In this document: piece after piece, positions 44,701-59,700 of the stretch
How the letters are laid out: every line of letters begins with the position of its first letter
Numbering within the stretch: the first letter of the stretch is position 1
DNA from: Paroedura picta
Taxonomy: Eukaryota > Chordata > Lepidosauria > Squamata > Gekkonidae
Direction of reading: 5' to 3'
Assembly: GCF_049243985.1 (NCBI RefSeq)
Contig: NC_135373.1
Coordinates: forward strand, 96,033,213-96,097,212
Length of the DNA: 64,000 nt
Made by a program: the position numbers and the translations under genes
Notes under the pieces: model-generated
Database searches by the model: none
Told to the model about the DNA's origin: nothing
Seen by the model: the letters and a program-made list of their open reading frames with translations, nothing else

Positions 44701-47700
44701 AAGATGGTATCTGACAACATCCAATGAGGGTAATAATACAAACTCACATACCTGTGTCCTGCAAAGTTGTAACCCCTTTCCTCCAGATATCCCAGAGATA
44801 TTGCGGGGATGTAAAGGCCATTGCATAGGTGGTTAGGGCCGAGACCATGGAGCTGGGGCCATTTGTTCTGGATTGGACTCACGTGTTGGCTGGCCTTGTT
44901 GTAAGCCAGCATTCCCATCCCCATTGGAGAGAGAAACAGGTGGAGAACTTGGACCCAGAGATGGGATCCTGGGTTTCTTCTATAAGGTTGGCCTTGGCTC
45001 AGGAGTGCAGTTGGGAGCATTCTGCTGTGGAGCTGATTTCCTTTGTCTTGCCTTTAGTCTTTTTAGCTGGAGGCTCAGAAGAAGGTCCAGAAGTACAGGC
45101 AGGATTTCGAAGAGGCAGAGGAACTAGAGATCAAATTGCCAACATACGCTGGATCATGGAGAAAGCTAGGGAGTTCCAGAAGAACATCTACTTCTGCTTC
45201 ATTGACTATGCTAAAGCCTTTGATTGTGTGGAGCACAACAAATTGTGGCACGTTCTTAAAGAGATGGGAATACCAGAGGATCTTATTTGTCTCTTGAGAA
45301 ATTTATATGCAGGTCAAGAAACAACAGTGAGAACTGAACATGGAATCACTGATTGGTTCAAAATTGAGAAAGGAGTTCGGCAAGGCTGTATACTGTCGCC
45401 TTGCCTATTTAACTTGTATGCGGAGCACATCATGAGAAAGGCGGGATTAGAGGAATCACAAATTGGGATCAAGATTGCAGGTAGAAATATCAACGACCTC
45501 AGATATGCAGATGATACCACTCTAATGGCAGAAAGTGAAGAGGAATTAAAGAGCCTGTTGATGCGGGTGAAGGAGGAGAGTGCAAAAGTTGGCTTGAAAC
45601 TCAACATCAAGAAAACAAAGATCATGGCATCCGGCCCTCTCAATTCCTGGCAAATAGATGGGGAAGAAATGGAGATAGTGACAGATTTTATTTTCATGGG
45701 CTCCAAGATCACTGCAGATGGGGAATGCAGCAAATAAATTAAAAGACGCTTGCTCCTGGGGAGGAAAGCTATGGCAAATCTAGACAGCATCCTAAAAAGC
45801 AGAGACATCACCCTGCCAACAAAAGTGCGTTTAGTCAAGGCTATGGTATTCCCAGTTGCAGTGTATGGCTGCGAAAGTTGGACCATAAGGAAGGCCAAGT
45901 GTCAAAGAATTGAGGCTTTTGAACTCTGGTGCTGGAGAAGACTCTTGCGAGTCCCTTGGACTGCAAGGCGAACAAACCGGTCAGTCCTAGAGGAGATCAG
46001 CCCTGACTGCTCCTTAGAAGGCCAGATCCTGAAGATGAAACTCAAATACTTTGGCCACCTTATGAAAAGGAAGGACTCCCTGGAGAAGAGCCTAATGCTG
46101 GGAGTGATCGAGGGCAAAAGAAGAAGGGGACGACAGAAAATGAGGTGGCTGGATGGAGTCACTGAAGCAGTAGGTGCAAACTTAAATGGACTCCGGGGAA
46201 TGGTGGAGGACAGGAAGGCCTGGAGGATCATTGTCCATGGGGTCGCGATGGGTCGGACACGACTTTGCCCCTAACAACAACAGAAGAAGAGTGATGAACC
46301 CAAGGGGAGTACAACCAAGATTGGATCCACTGAGATATGGATCTAGGAGGTGGAGCCAAATGCATTGATTCTGAATACACAGAATTGGGAGCTTTCTCTG
46401 GGTCTAACTTGAATGCTAGCTCTGAGACTTTTAGGGGCTTTCTCCCACAACACTGCCTTAAGTTTTGACACCCTATCTTCCCCGAGCTTTTGGAGTGATG
46501 TGTTAGCTGGTCTAAATGTGGACACTCTATGTCCTTTGCCCAAACAGAACAGTCAAAGGTTGTGTTTGTCAGTTTGAGTCATCTTTGCTCCACGTTAAGA
46601 GCACTTCTTGAAAAGTGTTTTTTGAGTCATGGAAGGGACACAGAAGCTGACACAGCTTCAACGGAACTGGATGAAATCCTCTCAACTATAGATGGAGTCT
46701 CCAAAACCATGACTTTCTTCTTCAGCAGCCAAAGAGGAACTGAAGGTAAGAGGGAGCTGTTGTGGAGCATGTGATTCCTGGGCAGAAACAAGCTTCTGAC
46801 TCTGTTGTACAGCGCCTTCTGCAGGCTTTTAGCTATAAAGACCTACCTGATGGCAGGCATAAGCATGTGCAGTCCCCATGAGGGACCACATAGAAGACCA
46901 ATGATGGAACAGTATCTTGGAAAAGTTACAGCACCCAAGCCCTTTTCATACTTCTTGTAGAAGATAAGGATGAGTAACTCAAAACTGAAAGTAACATTTT
47001 CCATTCTTGACAGATTTTCTGCTAACTTTGTCAGAAGCTGGCTTATAGGCTGCTTCAAACCAGTTCTTTTCAAGTCCACCCATCCTGTTCTTTCTTCAAC
47101 TCAGCACTTTCCTTCTTCATCTTTGTGATTCTTCATCCAGCTCTAATGTAAACTTCAGGAGACTTAACACACCTTAAGTCAGGCTAAAACAAATTTCCTT
47201 CCTCAGTACCCCATTTAATCATGGAGGGAACAAGATAGAAGCATATCTTACGAATGCCATTTACCTGGAGTCTTTGTCGAATGTGTCGTTGATGGGTACA
47301 ACTGGCTCCTCTTGTTTCACCATGTCTTCCAGTTCTTTCAGACATTCATTATACTGGGGAAAGTCACACCATTAGTAGTAAATTCCAGTGCCTCACTGCC
47401 CTCAGGTGATAACAGATCTTTTAGCATTGCTACATAGTTCTATATCAAAGCAGTGATTCGCTGGCAGGATCTGACAAACTTTTCCTACCTTTTCCTTTTT
47501 TTCACTACAGAAATCTAACAGCGTATCACAGAAACGGTATCCTATGGATTCCAAATCCTTTGTATTAAAGTGGGAACCAATGTTGCCTAAGATATGAAGA
47601 GAAAGATCAGTGAAGAAATAGCTGTCCTGCCCAATGACAGCAGTTATTTTATTTGTTACAAGATAATTGGAAAAACAAGACTTCTGGCTTTTGTAAGTCT

Positions 47701-50700
47701 ACAAATAGAAAAATACTCTATGCTTCAAAATTCTCATTGAAAGCCTCTCTGTTATCTTAGACTCCTGGTTTTTACAAGAAGTGTTAGCAAAAGGTTATTT
47801 TCTCTTTCCATATCCCCAAAGTGCATGGATAGGAGATACTGGATTGGTTACAGACTAAAGGACTGATCTATACTACAAATACATATATATTTTAAATCAC
47901 TTTAACATCATGGCTCTTCTCAAAAGGTTCTGGCAACTGTGAGGTGCTGAGATCTCTGTCAGAGAGTCCTAGCACTTCTACTCTTAGTCTGTATAGGAAC
48001 ACTTGCTTATCACAGGATCTAAACACATCCATCAATAAATATATATGGTACTGAATGCACAAATAAAGTGAGATCCTATGAATCCTAAGTAAAAGCTGCT
48101 TATGATGGGGGATTTTTCTGTTCTTTCCCCTTCCTTTCAAAGCTCCTTAGGTGTTGTGAAAAGCCACAATCTAGGATAAAAAGGGATGTGGACACCATGT
48201 CAAAAGGTATGTGAGCTACAGTGAGGAGGAGCAACTGGCTGAAATCAACACTTGCTCCACTGGAAAACTTGCTCTGGCATACTTCATGTACCAATTGAAG
48301 GACCAAAGTGGGAGTGATTTTGCCCAATTCACTGCATCTCCTCCATGCAGCATTTTATACATGAGGCTCACTTAACCTCCAGTGTTGGCTTTGCAGGAGT
48401 CTTGCAGGAGGGAAGGGAAAGGATCCTTCACAAGGTTCTTGTACCCTTAGTCTATGGAATCCAACTCACTGTGTTTTATGGACATTAACCTTGACTTACC
48501 TGTACATATCTGCTCCCCTTGGGCTTAAAATCTACATTTTGCAAAGTGCAGATGCATCTATAATGATATTTCAACCTCTACCAGTTTGGTATGATCTCTA
48601 ACACAACAAGTTTACATCATATTCATTTGAGCCTGTAACAGCAAACATGAGGACCTCACTCGATGATTCAGTATTCTTTTCGGAGAATATATATATTTCT
48701 TTACCCAGTTTAGAGCCACAGAAAGTAACTTCCAGGGTATAGCTATTGATGATGCCCATCTTCCACATCACTACTCGCCCTGTCCCTTCTTTGCCTTTCT
48801 GTATCTTGAAACTGCAATCTGGGAATGAAAACTTATGCAAAAAGATTTTGATCAATGCTGAGGTTATTATCTCCAATGCTAAACAGCTTCCCTTTCTAAC
48901 AAGGGACACATTTCAACAGACACTAAGTTGCTGCCCAGAATGACCCTCTCACGACACCCTCTCCCTCCATCTGCACATTCACTTTCTTGTGACATGGCAT
49001 CAGCACATGACTCCACATCACTAGCTGTTGCTGACGTGGGTATGCGTGGGAAAGGGAAATGCATAATGTGGCAATGTCATACCATGATTAAGTGAAGCTA
49101 TATATTGTATAGGGAGTGGGAAGGACATGACATCGAGTCTGCCAAAACACAATTTGGCTTACAGGAAGGGGGGAAAGCAGATGTGTTCAATATTTCTACA
49201 AGCTTTTCAAAATCATGAAACCTAGAGTATAAATAAAATATTTGCAAACCTCTTATACTCTAATCGCATGCAACCAAGATGCCCACAACTGCAATTAACA
49301 GTAAGAGAAATGACTCTTATTGGCTTTTATAGAGAACACAATGAATTCCCACAGGAGCACATTGTATGGAAGATCTGTGTGTTTTATATACAGGCAAGGT
49401 CATCCATTGCAGTCACACTTGTTAATGTTTAATTTGACTGTGTAACTTAAATGAACTGTAAATGTAAATGTATTTGCTCCTATTCATCCTACATCATTGG
49501 CCTTTCTCTTTCTCTTTCCCTTCCTTCCAATTGTCTCCCTTTCTACAGAAATGGAGGCTGAGTCCACACAGGAGTGTGAAAACATGTCACCACCATCGCA
49601 ATAACAGCAACAAGTAGAGTGGAATGCAAAGGAACAGTGTCTACACAGCCCTTTCCTGGACTGCTGCTGCCCCCTCTCCCGCCTGCATAGAAACAGTCAT
49701 GTTGGGATTCCCCACAGCCCTTCCCCCTCATTTTCTTTTTCTTTCCAAGTCATCCTGTCTGCAATTCTACCAGGCAGCTCTCAGCAGGGAAACTGAAAAT
49801 AGCTTTTTAAAGAACTCAAGGTACGTGTGTGAGCTGCCCTTGCCACTGTGAAACTGATTATTTCCACCCATCCCCTTATATTGTATCTGAGGACAGGTGT
49901 GTGCACACAAAAGCTCATACTTTGAATAAAACTTTGTTTAAAGGTGCCACTGGACTGGTCTGCTGTACCTCCCACCCCCATAATGATGACAGAGGATTTG
50001 TTTACAGAGTTTCCTCTGCAGCTACTCCACACATTCCTCTTTTGGCAGGATTAAAATAGGCTTCCTTTAACCAGTTTAAAGGGTAAAGTGTCAGAAAATC
50101 CACAAGATGTGTGCCAATTAAATTTAATGTCATATGAGCTTCCTGCTTACTTTGTGGGGGGAAATCCCCATGCAGAAGCAGACTTAGATGGCAACTTCTG
50201 TGGGGCAGACACCTGTTTTTATGTCATTCTGTAAAGAGCCATGCGTATTGATAGCACTGTAGAAATATTATGATCATGTATGTGCTTAACATCTTATGAG
50301 AGTAATCTGCTTGCAAAAGCAGGATGAGGAGCTCAAGCACAGCTGCACTACAACTTCTCTGGGCATACATTTTCAGTCTCTGCTGTTCATAGAAACTGTG
50401 GCACTATTCCGAATTCCCTCTTTCTGAAGAACAGGCTGATTTTTTTTTCTTTAGCTCTTAAACAGCAGCAAAAATTTACCCTGAGAACATTGGCATCAGG
50501 GTTAATTGTTGGTTGAACCAAGTTTGAAACTGGTATCTTTAAGACTAACAAAGGGTTTTTTTTTAAGTCTTTATTTTTAATTAATTTGACAACTGATCAA
50601 GTCACATCCAAACAAATTAGCTGCCTCTTCAGTTGTTTAGTAGGCTACCATTTTGGTTTCCTTTCAAGGAGTGTGATCTTGTGTGAGACACATATTCAAA

Positions 50701-53700
50701 TGAAGGCTTCAATCAACTGGGAACTCAAATTCTGAAAGCCCCATGATTCTGAAGGGATCACTGACATCATCCTTCTCATCATAAAATACTATCGTTGCCA
50801 GTCATACAACTTGGCATGTTTAATATGAGACAGAAACTCTACTTCCTAGGCTTCCTCAGGAGGTGGTGGGTTCTCCATCTCTGGATATTTTTAAACAGAG
50901 GCCAGATAGCCATCTGACAGAGAGGCTGATTCTGTGAAGGCTCAAGGGGGTGGCAGGTTACAGTGGATGAGCGACAGGGTTGTGTGTGTGTCCTGCATAG
51001 TGCAGGGAGTCCCTTCCAACTCTACGATTCTATGATTCTACTGCATTTGCATGCTTCTAAAAGGGGTCTCTGCAGTAGGGCAAGGATGGAGTGATAAAGG
51101 ACCTTTTTTGGGCCACTCCAATCCATCAAACGGCAGGGAAGGGGGATTTGCAGTTAAATCCCCCACACCTACTACAACGGTCCTTTGAGGACACCTGAAT
51201 CCAGTAAACCAATCCGCAAGCTCTGAAAGGGCTCTCTGCAGAAGCCCTATGGTTATACATCCCACTATGCTAATACAACATTACAAGTATGATTTCAGAA
51301 CACTAAAATTGCTGAGAAATTTTAGCAAACCCTGAACTTCTGATACAGGTTTCTTCTACTGCTATAAAGTTTCTTCTACTACTATAAAGTTAATACAAAG
51401 AAGTTAAAGGTTGCCTTACTTTATCTGGACAATTTTTGCTCATAAGGAACGGAAAAATGCGCTGGTATAAGCTTGTCCCTTCTTCTTGCTGTTCCCTTTT
51501 TTCACATCCATACATGAAGACATTCTCTTTCCTGCTGTGGCCATGAAGGTCACAATACAGGATGACATTGCGCTCTTCCATTATTCTTTGGGAAGGAAGA
51601 AAATGGTTATACATGGATAACTTTGGTTTATTGTAGCTCAAATATCCCCATCCTGCTTTCTTGGATTACAGCAATAGTTACGGGAAACAGCTGCAGGAGC
51701 TGTTAGTGATTTTCAGAGATCTATTGCTGGTGGTGTATTTACGTCTAGAACACTCCTCAGTAAGGTATCCCACAGACCATAATGACAAGTCAGATTGCAT
51801 GTAATGGCCACCTATTATATCTTCCTTCTACTTAAGAAAATATTGCTTGCATTACATTATTCATTTAGAAGAAGAAAAAGAAGAGTTGGTTTTTAGACCT
51901 CACATTTCACTGCCTGAAGGAATCTCAAAGTGGCTTACAATCGCCTTCCCTTTTCTCTCCCTACAACAGACACCCAGTGAAGGAGGTGAGGCTGAGAGAG
52001 CCTGAAATTACTGCTCAGTCAGAACAGCTTTATCAGCTGGTTGCATGCGGGGGAGCACGGAATCAATCCCGGCTTGCCAGATTAGAAGGCAATGCTCCTA
52101 GCGACTACACCCTGCTTTAGGATGTTTCTATGCTGCCTCTACTGAGAACCTTCTCATGGCAGCAGGAAAATGTCCTCTTGAGGACAGCTGACACTTGAAT
52201 TAACATCATTCACAAGCACAATTAAATCCTATTTGGAAAGAAAATCCGGACTTGTTACTGGAGGTTAATTTTTCTATTCTATATGACATTTAAGATAATG
52301 AAAAGACAAGAGTCACTGGAAAAGACAGCAGTGCTAGGAAAAGTTGAAGGCAGTAGGAAAGGAGGTGATGGACTGATCCAATGAAGGAGGCCATGGACCC
52401 TCAGTTTGCAAGACCTGAGAAGGCTTGTTAATAACAGGAAGATCATTAATTTATATGGGGGCCATAAGCAGGAAGCAGCTTGATGACACTTAACACAAAC
52501 AAAACAGTTATAAAAGCTACATAGTATTTAGAACCTTCAAAATGCACCCAAAATACAATAATCTCTAAAGTAACATCAGTAAATAAATTATAGTGCAGTG
52601 AATATTGGGCATTTGTTAATATATTAAGATCAGGCGCAGAGAAAGCAAACAGTGGCTATATTAAATATAGAGGAGGAGAGATGGTGTTACCTTTTTACCT
52701 TTTGATCATGGTCCGGGTGCACCAAACAGGAGGGAAAGACTCCTTGAGATCGGATCTGTAGGTTCGATTCAAATCCCTACCTGCTAAAGAGCAGCGGTAA
52801 TTGCCCACAATGACACCATCAGGATTTAACATGGGCACAACTTTGAAAACAAAGGTGTCCCGGAGCAACTGAGCAGTGTCTGAATCCCCCAGAATGTAAT
52901 CCAGAAAGCCTTTCATCATCCAGGAACTGTTTGTTTCCCCTGGGTGCACTCTGGCAGTCAAAATCACAGCTGCCTTGCGTTTTTCCTCCTGGAAATCTTG
53001 CAGAGGATTGGTGATGGTTAAGACATAGACAACGTTTCTAGCTAGGGACTGGCACAAGATGCGGATCTTGCAAAACTTGGACCTCTTTGGGTCTCTGGCG
53101 ATAGCTGACAGGTAGTCTTGCAGGTTGCTGTAGGTATAAGGATAGCAATGGGCAAAGTAGCAGGTATCCCTGTCATGAGGGAATTGGAATGTCCACGTGA
53201 GGGAGAAATACTGACGTCCATCCTGACTGAGGTTGTTTTTGTAATACCTGATTGCATCTCCTGTCCTTTGCCATCCCACTTTGTGGATCCTTGCTTCGGC
53301 CTCCGAATACAGCAATGGGCGCATACCGCGATTGTACAAGCTTGTTGGTTTGGTGAAGTTGACAATGGTGAAACGATATGGCGTTCCTGCTTGTGTGTTG
53401 GTGACCTGGAAGTAGTACCACTGAGTATGCTTATCTGTGTACAGATCAGTGCGTAGTGTCAGCTGGTACTCAAAATCACTGCTATACGAGGAAAGGAGAG
53501 AAAAAACAGATGTTTAATCTGGACTAAACAGCAGGACATCCATGTACTGTCACATGATACATATTTGACTTTGTCCCTTATTTCTAATGTTTTTAAAGCC
53601 AAATTTCTAGCACTATCTTTGTATGTAGATTCCGTAGCTAGTTACTTCCCTTTACCAACTAACTTGGAAATTGTTTATTGATATATTTGTATTTTAAAGT

Positions 53701-56700
53701 AGACCATGTAGTGACTGCAGAATTAATTCTTGGCTGTTTTAAGAGAACATAATAGTATAGTTAGGTTAAGCTGGCCTTTGTAGAGGCTGAACATGTATTT
53801 TAAAACAGATTAAAGGCAAAGGCAGTGTTTACAAGAATTTTAGGATAAAATATGGACAAGGGTGCCCATTCCTGGTAGGTAACTGCCATTACCTAAAACA
53901 CCCAGTATAGTGTATTGCATTTTTTGAGACCCAGGTTCAAGTTCCACTTGCTGTGAAACTCATTGGATGGACCTTGTTCTGCTCATTATCTCTGTGTATA
54001 CTTCCTTTTCACAGAGTTGTTGTGAAAATTAAATGAAAGAGATGATGAATGTCACCTTGAGTTCCTTGAAGGAATGGTGTGATAAAAATAACCAAATAAA
54101 TTAAAAACAGGTTGGTTGGAACAGACAACAAAAACATTTTAAAACAGGAACATGAAGGATCACAATCCACAACTATTATAATATCCTCCAGTTCACATAA
54201 AATATTTGATCTACCCTTCTTCCAAAACTAATTTATTTGAACACCGAAGCAATTTGGGGTATCCTTGCAGTGGCAGCAAAGCACAAGACTGAGCACTAAA
54301 ATCCTATAAGTGACACAAGGAATACCTCTGCATTCTTGTTGAAGCCCAGACCTTAGCCATGCTACTAGAGCACAATCTATATATTTATTATATTGAACTC
54401 TTACTCTTTGTCTAAGGAGCTCAGTGCAGCAAATATATTGGCATGCCTACGACTACGCCTGCCTTTGCTTCAGCACTCCTTTATAGAATAATACAGATGC
54501 ACTGGGAAACCAATATGGCAATAAATTATCCAAATTAGACTTATATAGAGTCATCTCTCTTCAGTTTCAGTAATTCTTTTATTCTTATTTCACACAAGTC
54601 CCAATGCGTTTTGCCTTACAGCTTTTTCAAGGGACGTTTTTTAGATTTAAGGACCAACTTCAACTTATTAAAGAATCTCTTGATAGAGTATAAGGTCATG
54701 CTCACAATAGCTAAACTTAGCTTGTGGCGCTTCAGACCCACCCCTCCCAGTTCATTATTTTTGTTTCAGCACTCCTTTAGGCAGTGGTCCAAGTCAATAT
54801 TTGTGTCATCAAGAAACTGAACACTCCATTGTCATCCTGGTTTAAATGGTCTGCTTGCCACTTTCTAGGATCTACTTTATAGAATTGCTGACCAGCTGTT
54901 CTTAACATGTTTTACCAGATGATGACTTTGTGCCAGTTGCTGTAAATTTTCACTTAAGCTTGTCACCTCATTATTGGTTTGTAACTGCCATATTGTTTCC
55001 AATACAGAGAGAGACCATACTTTGTAGTTTTGTGACTGGACCTAACCTTTCTACTCCCCTTTTCTCCCACTCTGATTTACACTTGGAAGATTCATGACAG
55101 GGCTCACTGTCTTAGCTTCTTCCCTTGTAATCTTTCCCCTCAAGTAGGAGTCCCAGCTTCATTTCCATGTATCTGAAGAAATAAGCTGTGAGTCACAAAA
55201 GCTCATACTGAAATAAATATTGTTAGTCTATACGGTACCATTATATTTCTGTTTTATTTGGCTTATGTTCTGACATACTTCTATTCTTTGTGATTTATAA
55301 TCTTTTGGAAAAGACATAAGTATAGCCATTCTGCACTCCTTTAGCTGTAGCACCTTATCCTATGGGACTGCTTACAAAGCAGCAGCATTTCATGCCAGTC
55401 AGAGTTACGATTTTGTAATACAGGTAGCAAAATATAGACTTCAGATAGACTGTTGTATAATATCTTGCAATATATATTGTGTATATGATATGGGCTTAAG
55501 TCTAGTCTGCCAATGGCTTCAGTCTATTTCTTCTCAGTTAGGTCTATATAATGCTAAAGAAGTGTATATTATTTTGCTTGAAAAATGGGTCTTTGTGTAA
55601 AAGAAATGTTTTCACATAGTTCAGGAGAAGCACCTGAGGGTGCTTAATGGAAAATAAGCTGTTTTGGGCGTGGGCAGTATCTGAATCGGAGAAAGACTGG
55701 AATCGCTAGGTCATGAATGGGCGAGTACAAATAAATAAAAATTATTAAACACTCCCACAGGTATACATAAGCATCTGCATCTCATCCTATGTTCTCAAAC
55801 TATTATTCAACAACTGTTGAAGTGCTTTTCAATGGCAAAATGTATTCTTAAAAAAAAATCAGTAACCACTTTTAATGATCTACCTACATTTTGACCACCT
55901 TTTGCAGATTCCCACTTTCAAACCGTGCTTCAAAAATTAAAGTACTGTCCCAGTCTTCCAATGATTGAGGGAGCACCTGCTTGGAAGGGAAGCTTCCCCC
56001 TATTCGAGAATACATAAAGCTGGAATCCTTGTTAGCTAGTCAAAGGAAACCAAGATACAATTATTGTTATGAATGATGATACATCTGCAAAACACTCTGC
56101 GCAAAGAGTTTTTAGACATATTCTTTTCTGAAGCAAAGTATATCATTTGGAAAGAAATTGTGATCTATTATATCTTCCAAGTTTTCCTATATACGATTAA
56201 TATCTCAAAAGAAGCACTGAAAAAAAGAAAATGTGTTTATGATCAGGTTTTCCATAAATATTTTAGGATCTTAGGATCTATGAAATGCGGGATGTATCCT
56301 ATCCTCTACTCTGCAGACAGACTCAGATAGCAGGAAGGCTTCAAATTAAGTGGCTCCTTAGATTAGGAAGACTTCATACTTTGCAGAGAGAAGTTATAGA
56401 ATATATGTCACTACCACTAATCATTTTTTTAGTCCAGCACACAGAGGAACTAACAAAAGTTCTGCAGTCTATTCATTCAAATCAGGCTTTTGAAACCTGG
56501 CTTGTAGGCCACGTACAGACAATACAAACAGTTTTTTAAACTCATTTTTAAAATGTAGCTGATAAGACCCTCACTGTGTTGTGAGGACAATAAAGCATGG
56601 AGGCTCTTTGGGGTATACAAAGCTTGCAGCACACTTCTAAATGGGCTTTGGCTTGCAAGAGGTGCTTGTGAAGGGGTGGACAAGTACTGGGAGAATTGTG

Positions 56701-59700
56701 CAACAATTAAAAATCAAAATGAGGCCTTTTGATGCTATAGTATGAGAACTGCTGCCCTGTCTTATGAAAAATCCTCCTGTTTGAGTGCCGTCTATAGCAA
56801 ACTGTGCTCAGACCTTCATCTGCTAGATAGACAACAGCACCCTCTCCAGGGTCTGGGCAGAGTGGCTCAATTTCCAGACCTGATGGGGTATATAATGGTT
56901 CTGGTGCAGGGGGAGTCCAGTCTGGAAAAGAAGAAATTCATGTTTAAATTAGAAATGTTAATCCTTTTTAAAACAACAACCCCCCCCCCCAATTTACTTC
57001 ATTTTCAGCAAAATAGTATGATCTTTACATCTATATGGAAACATCAACAAAGGCTCTAGAATTGGGGGGGGGGGACAAAGTAATAAAGAGATATAATGAG
57101 GAATTAGAATTATATCACCATTTTGCTTCCAGGAGAGCCAATAACAACAAAAAATACAGAGATCAGTCACGCATTATTGATAAGAGGGTTCTGTTGAAGG
57201 TTTGGCTTCTCTTCAGTAATATAAAAGAGAATCTGTTCTAAAAACTATTTTGGTTAAATTTTCCCGCAGTGTTCACAGTCAGCAAAGCTATGCTATTAAT
57301 AGATCACTGAACCTGAGAAGCTATCGTGGTACAAGATGGAAGCTGCTTCTTTTTTCAGTGTGCTGTTGCTAAGGAGACAATGTTAACTGTAAACGGGGAA
57401 CCTAAAGCAGCATAAGTTGTCTTAACAGAGGTGATTTTTGTGGCCTGCTCCTCTCCAATTGTTCTCCCCAAGGAAAACTTGGAAGCTTCACTAGAGGGTG
57501 TTGGGAATACTAAGGAATGCTGAGGAAAGCAATGGTGAGGAAGTTGCAGCCAGAGCAGTTCACTGGTAGAAATTCCATCGCTCAATTTCTTGTGCAGGTT
57601 TGTCCCCTACTTCCTACCATTCCTCACTGGTCCACATGACTTCAGGAAGTGCTTTTTGAAGGCCATAGCAGCTGCAGTGGGAAGGGAAAGCAAACAAGCA
57701 CCCTTTGCATTGAACTTCTTATACTTGGGATTACTTAGGATCCAACACGAGATTTCAGTCTTTTATGTCAACCAACCAATGATACTGAAAATCAGTCTTA
57801 GAACGGCAGGAGGGAAAGCTGAAGACTGAGGGGAAGGGGAGACAGTGGTAGACTGGTGGGAATGGGAGAAAGAACTAGGAAATGGGGAAAGGCTATAGGG
57901 TCTTTCAGAGGAGGAAAAGAAGAGGCCCTGCTGTGTGCCAAATGAGTCAAGCCCAACAACATGGTGGTGAACCCACAAGGACCCTGGAGGTCCCTTCCAA
58001 CTCTATGATTCAAGGACTTACAGGGGGCACCTTACTTTCCCCTATATTGCTCTCCCTTCAACAGTTCATTTTTCTTCCTCCTGACAGCCCCCACATCCTC
58101 ACCTTTCCCTGATTCCTTCTCTCCTTCCCACCCACCCACCTTTTAACTGCCATCCACCTTCCACCTTATTAATTACTGACTTCATTTATAACCCATCAGT
58201 CTCCACAATAAAGACTCAGAATAGCTTACACCATTCTATCCTCCTCTATTTTATCTGTGAGGTAGGTGAGGCTGACTGTGTGTCACTAATGCAAGCTCTT
58301 CCAGTAAGATTCTACAGCAGAATGGGGATTCAGACTTTTTTCTTCCCGATCTAGGGCTTTTTGCAGGTTTGTAGAAAGATTTGTCTTTCAAGGTCCATGT
58401 AGTTGATTATCTTTTAGGCTTCTTTTTATTTGCACTAGCTATTCAGGAGTATGTTAATATGGTGCTGGAGAATCTCAGTGAAAAAATGTTAAGGGCAGAG
58501 GCTGTTTTATATTCCTGTTGCAGACGCTCTTTTTCAGTCATTATTTTTAAAACAGGCAGGGTGTTTTTTGCCAGAAGATGTCAGCATGAGATCATAGCAG
58601 GGGAACAGACGAGCATATATTAGGCATATACACCCCCCCTGTATTTTTCAGGTTCAGATATACTGAATCCCCACCACAAAAATATTGGTACTTCTCAATA
58701 TTCCTGAATTCCAATACTGATATTTCAGAAAATATTCAGAAATGTTGAATTGTTTTGTCTCTGAGGTATTTAAATGGACCAAGATAAATTTAAATGCCTC
58801 GGCATCAGATTCTCAGACTTCATTCTGATTTTAAACCACTGCAAAGCACCTGGCAGCAGAAGCTGTTCCCAAGATCTGAGTGGGGCTGGGAGACATCTCT
58901 TTCCACTGCATGTAGACCTGAGGTTCAGCTGGCTGGTGAGAGCTGAGAGCTCCTACCATCCCAGCTCATCAGTATAGTTGAATATCCCTGAATTTACCTT
59001 CCCTCCCACCCCCAAATCAGCTTTATTTGTGTCAGGTATACCATTAGTCAAAACAGATTTGTATTTGGCTCAGAAAATATCAGAAAACATCAGGAAGGGT
59101 ATTTTTTCTAGCTTGGCTAAGCCAAATGTACACATGCCGAGCACTTCTATAACAATAAATTCAACATGACATCCCAAATAAAGCGCAGTTTCCTCACAGC
59201 AGTCATTGTCCCTGTAGACTGAAAACTTGATCTCTTCATATGCGTCTATAAAGGATAATGCTCTCATTTTGACATATAACTCTCATTAAACTCTTTATAG
59301 TAGGTATTCTTAATTGTCCTGTTATGAATTTTCAAAGAATCTTCACAGTTTGTAAATTAACAACTTGGGGGGAAGGACAGATGAAAATAAACAATTAGGA
59401 AATCTCTCCTTTCAAATCTCTTCCTCTAGAATAATCTATGCTATTATTTACCATTGTTGTTATTAACTTCATTTACAGTACTCTTATAGTGAAAACTATT
59501 TAGTCATTTGATAAGCAAATTACGAAGTATGATAAAAATATCTGAATCTAGCAGCATGGGACTGGGCAGATTACAGACATGAGAAAGAATAATCAGTGAA
59601 GAATGCAAAATAGGATAAAACAATTCAATCCCGTGGCATTTATTTTTAAAGGGGTGTTTTAAAATCTATTAAATTATATTTATAGACATAACCCAAGGAG

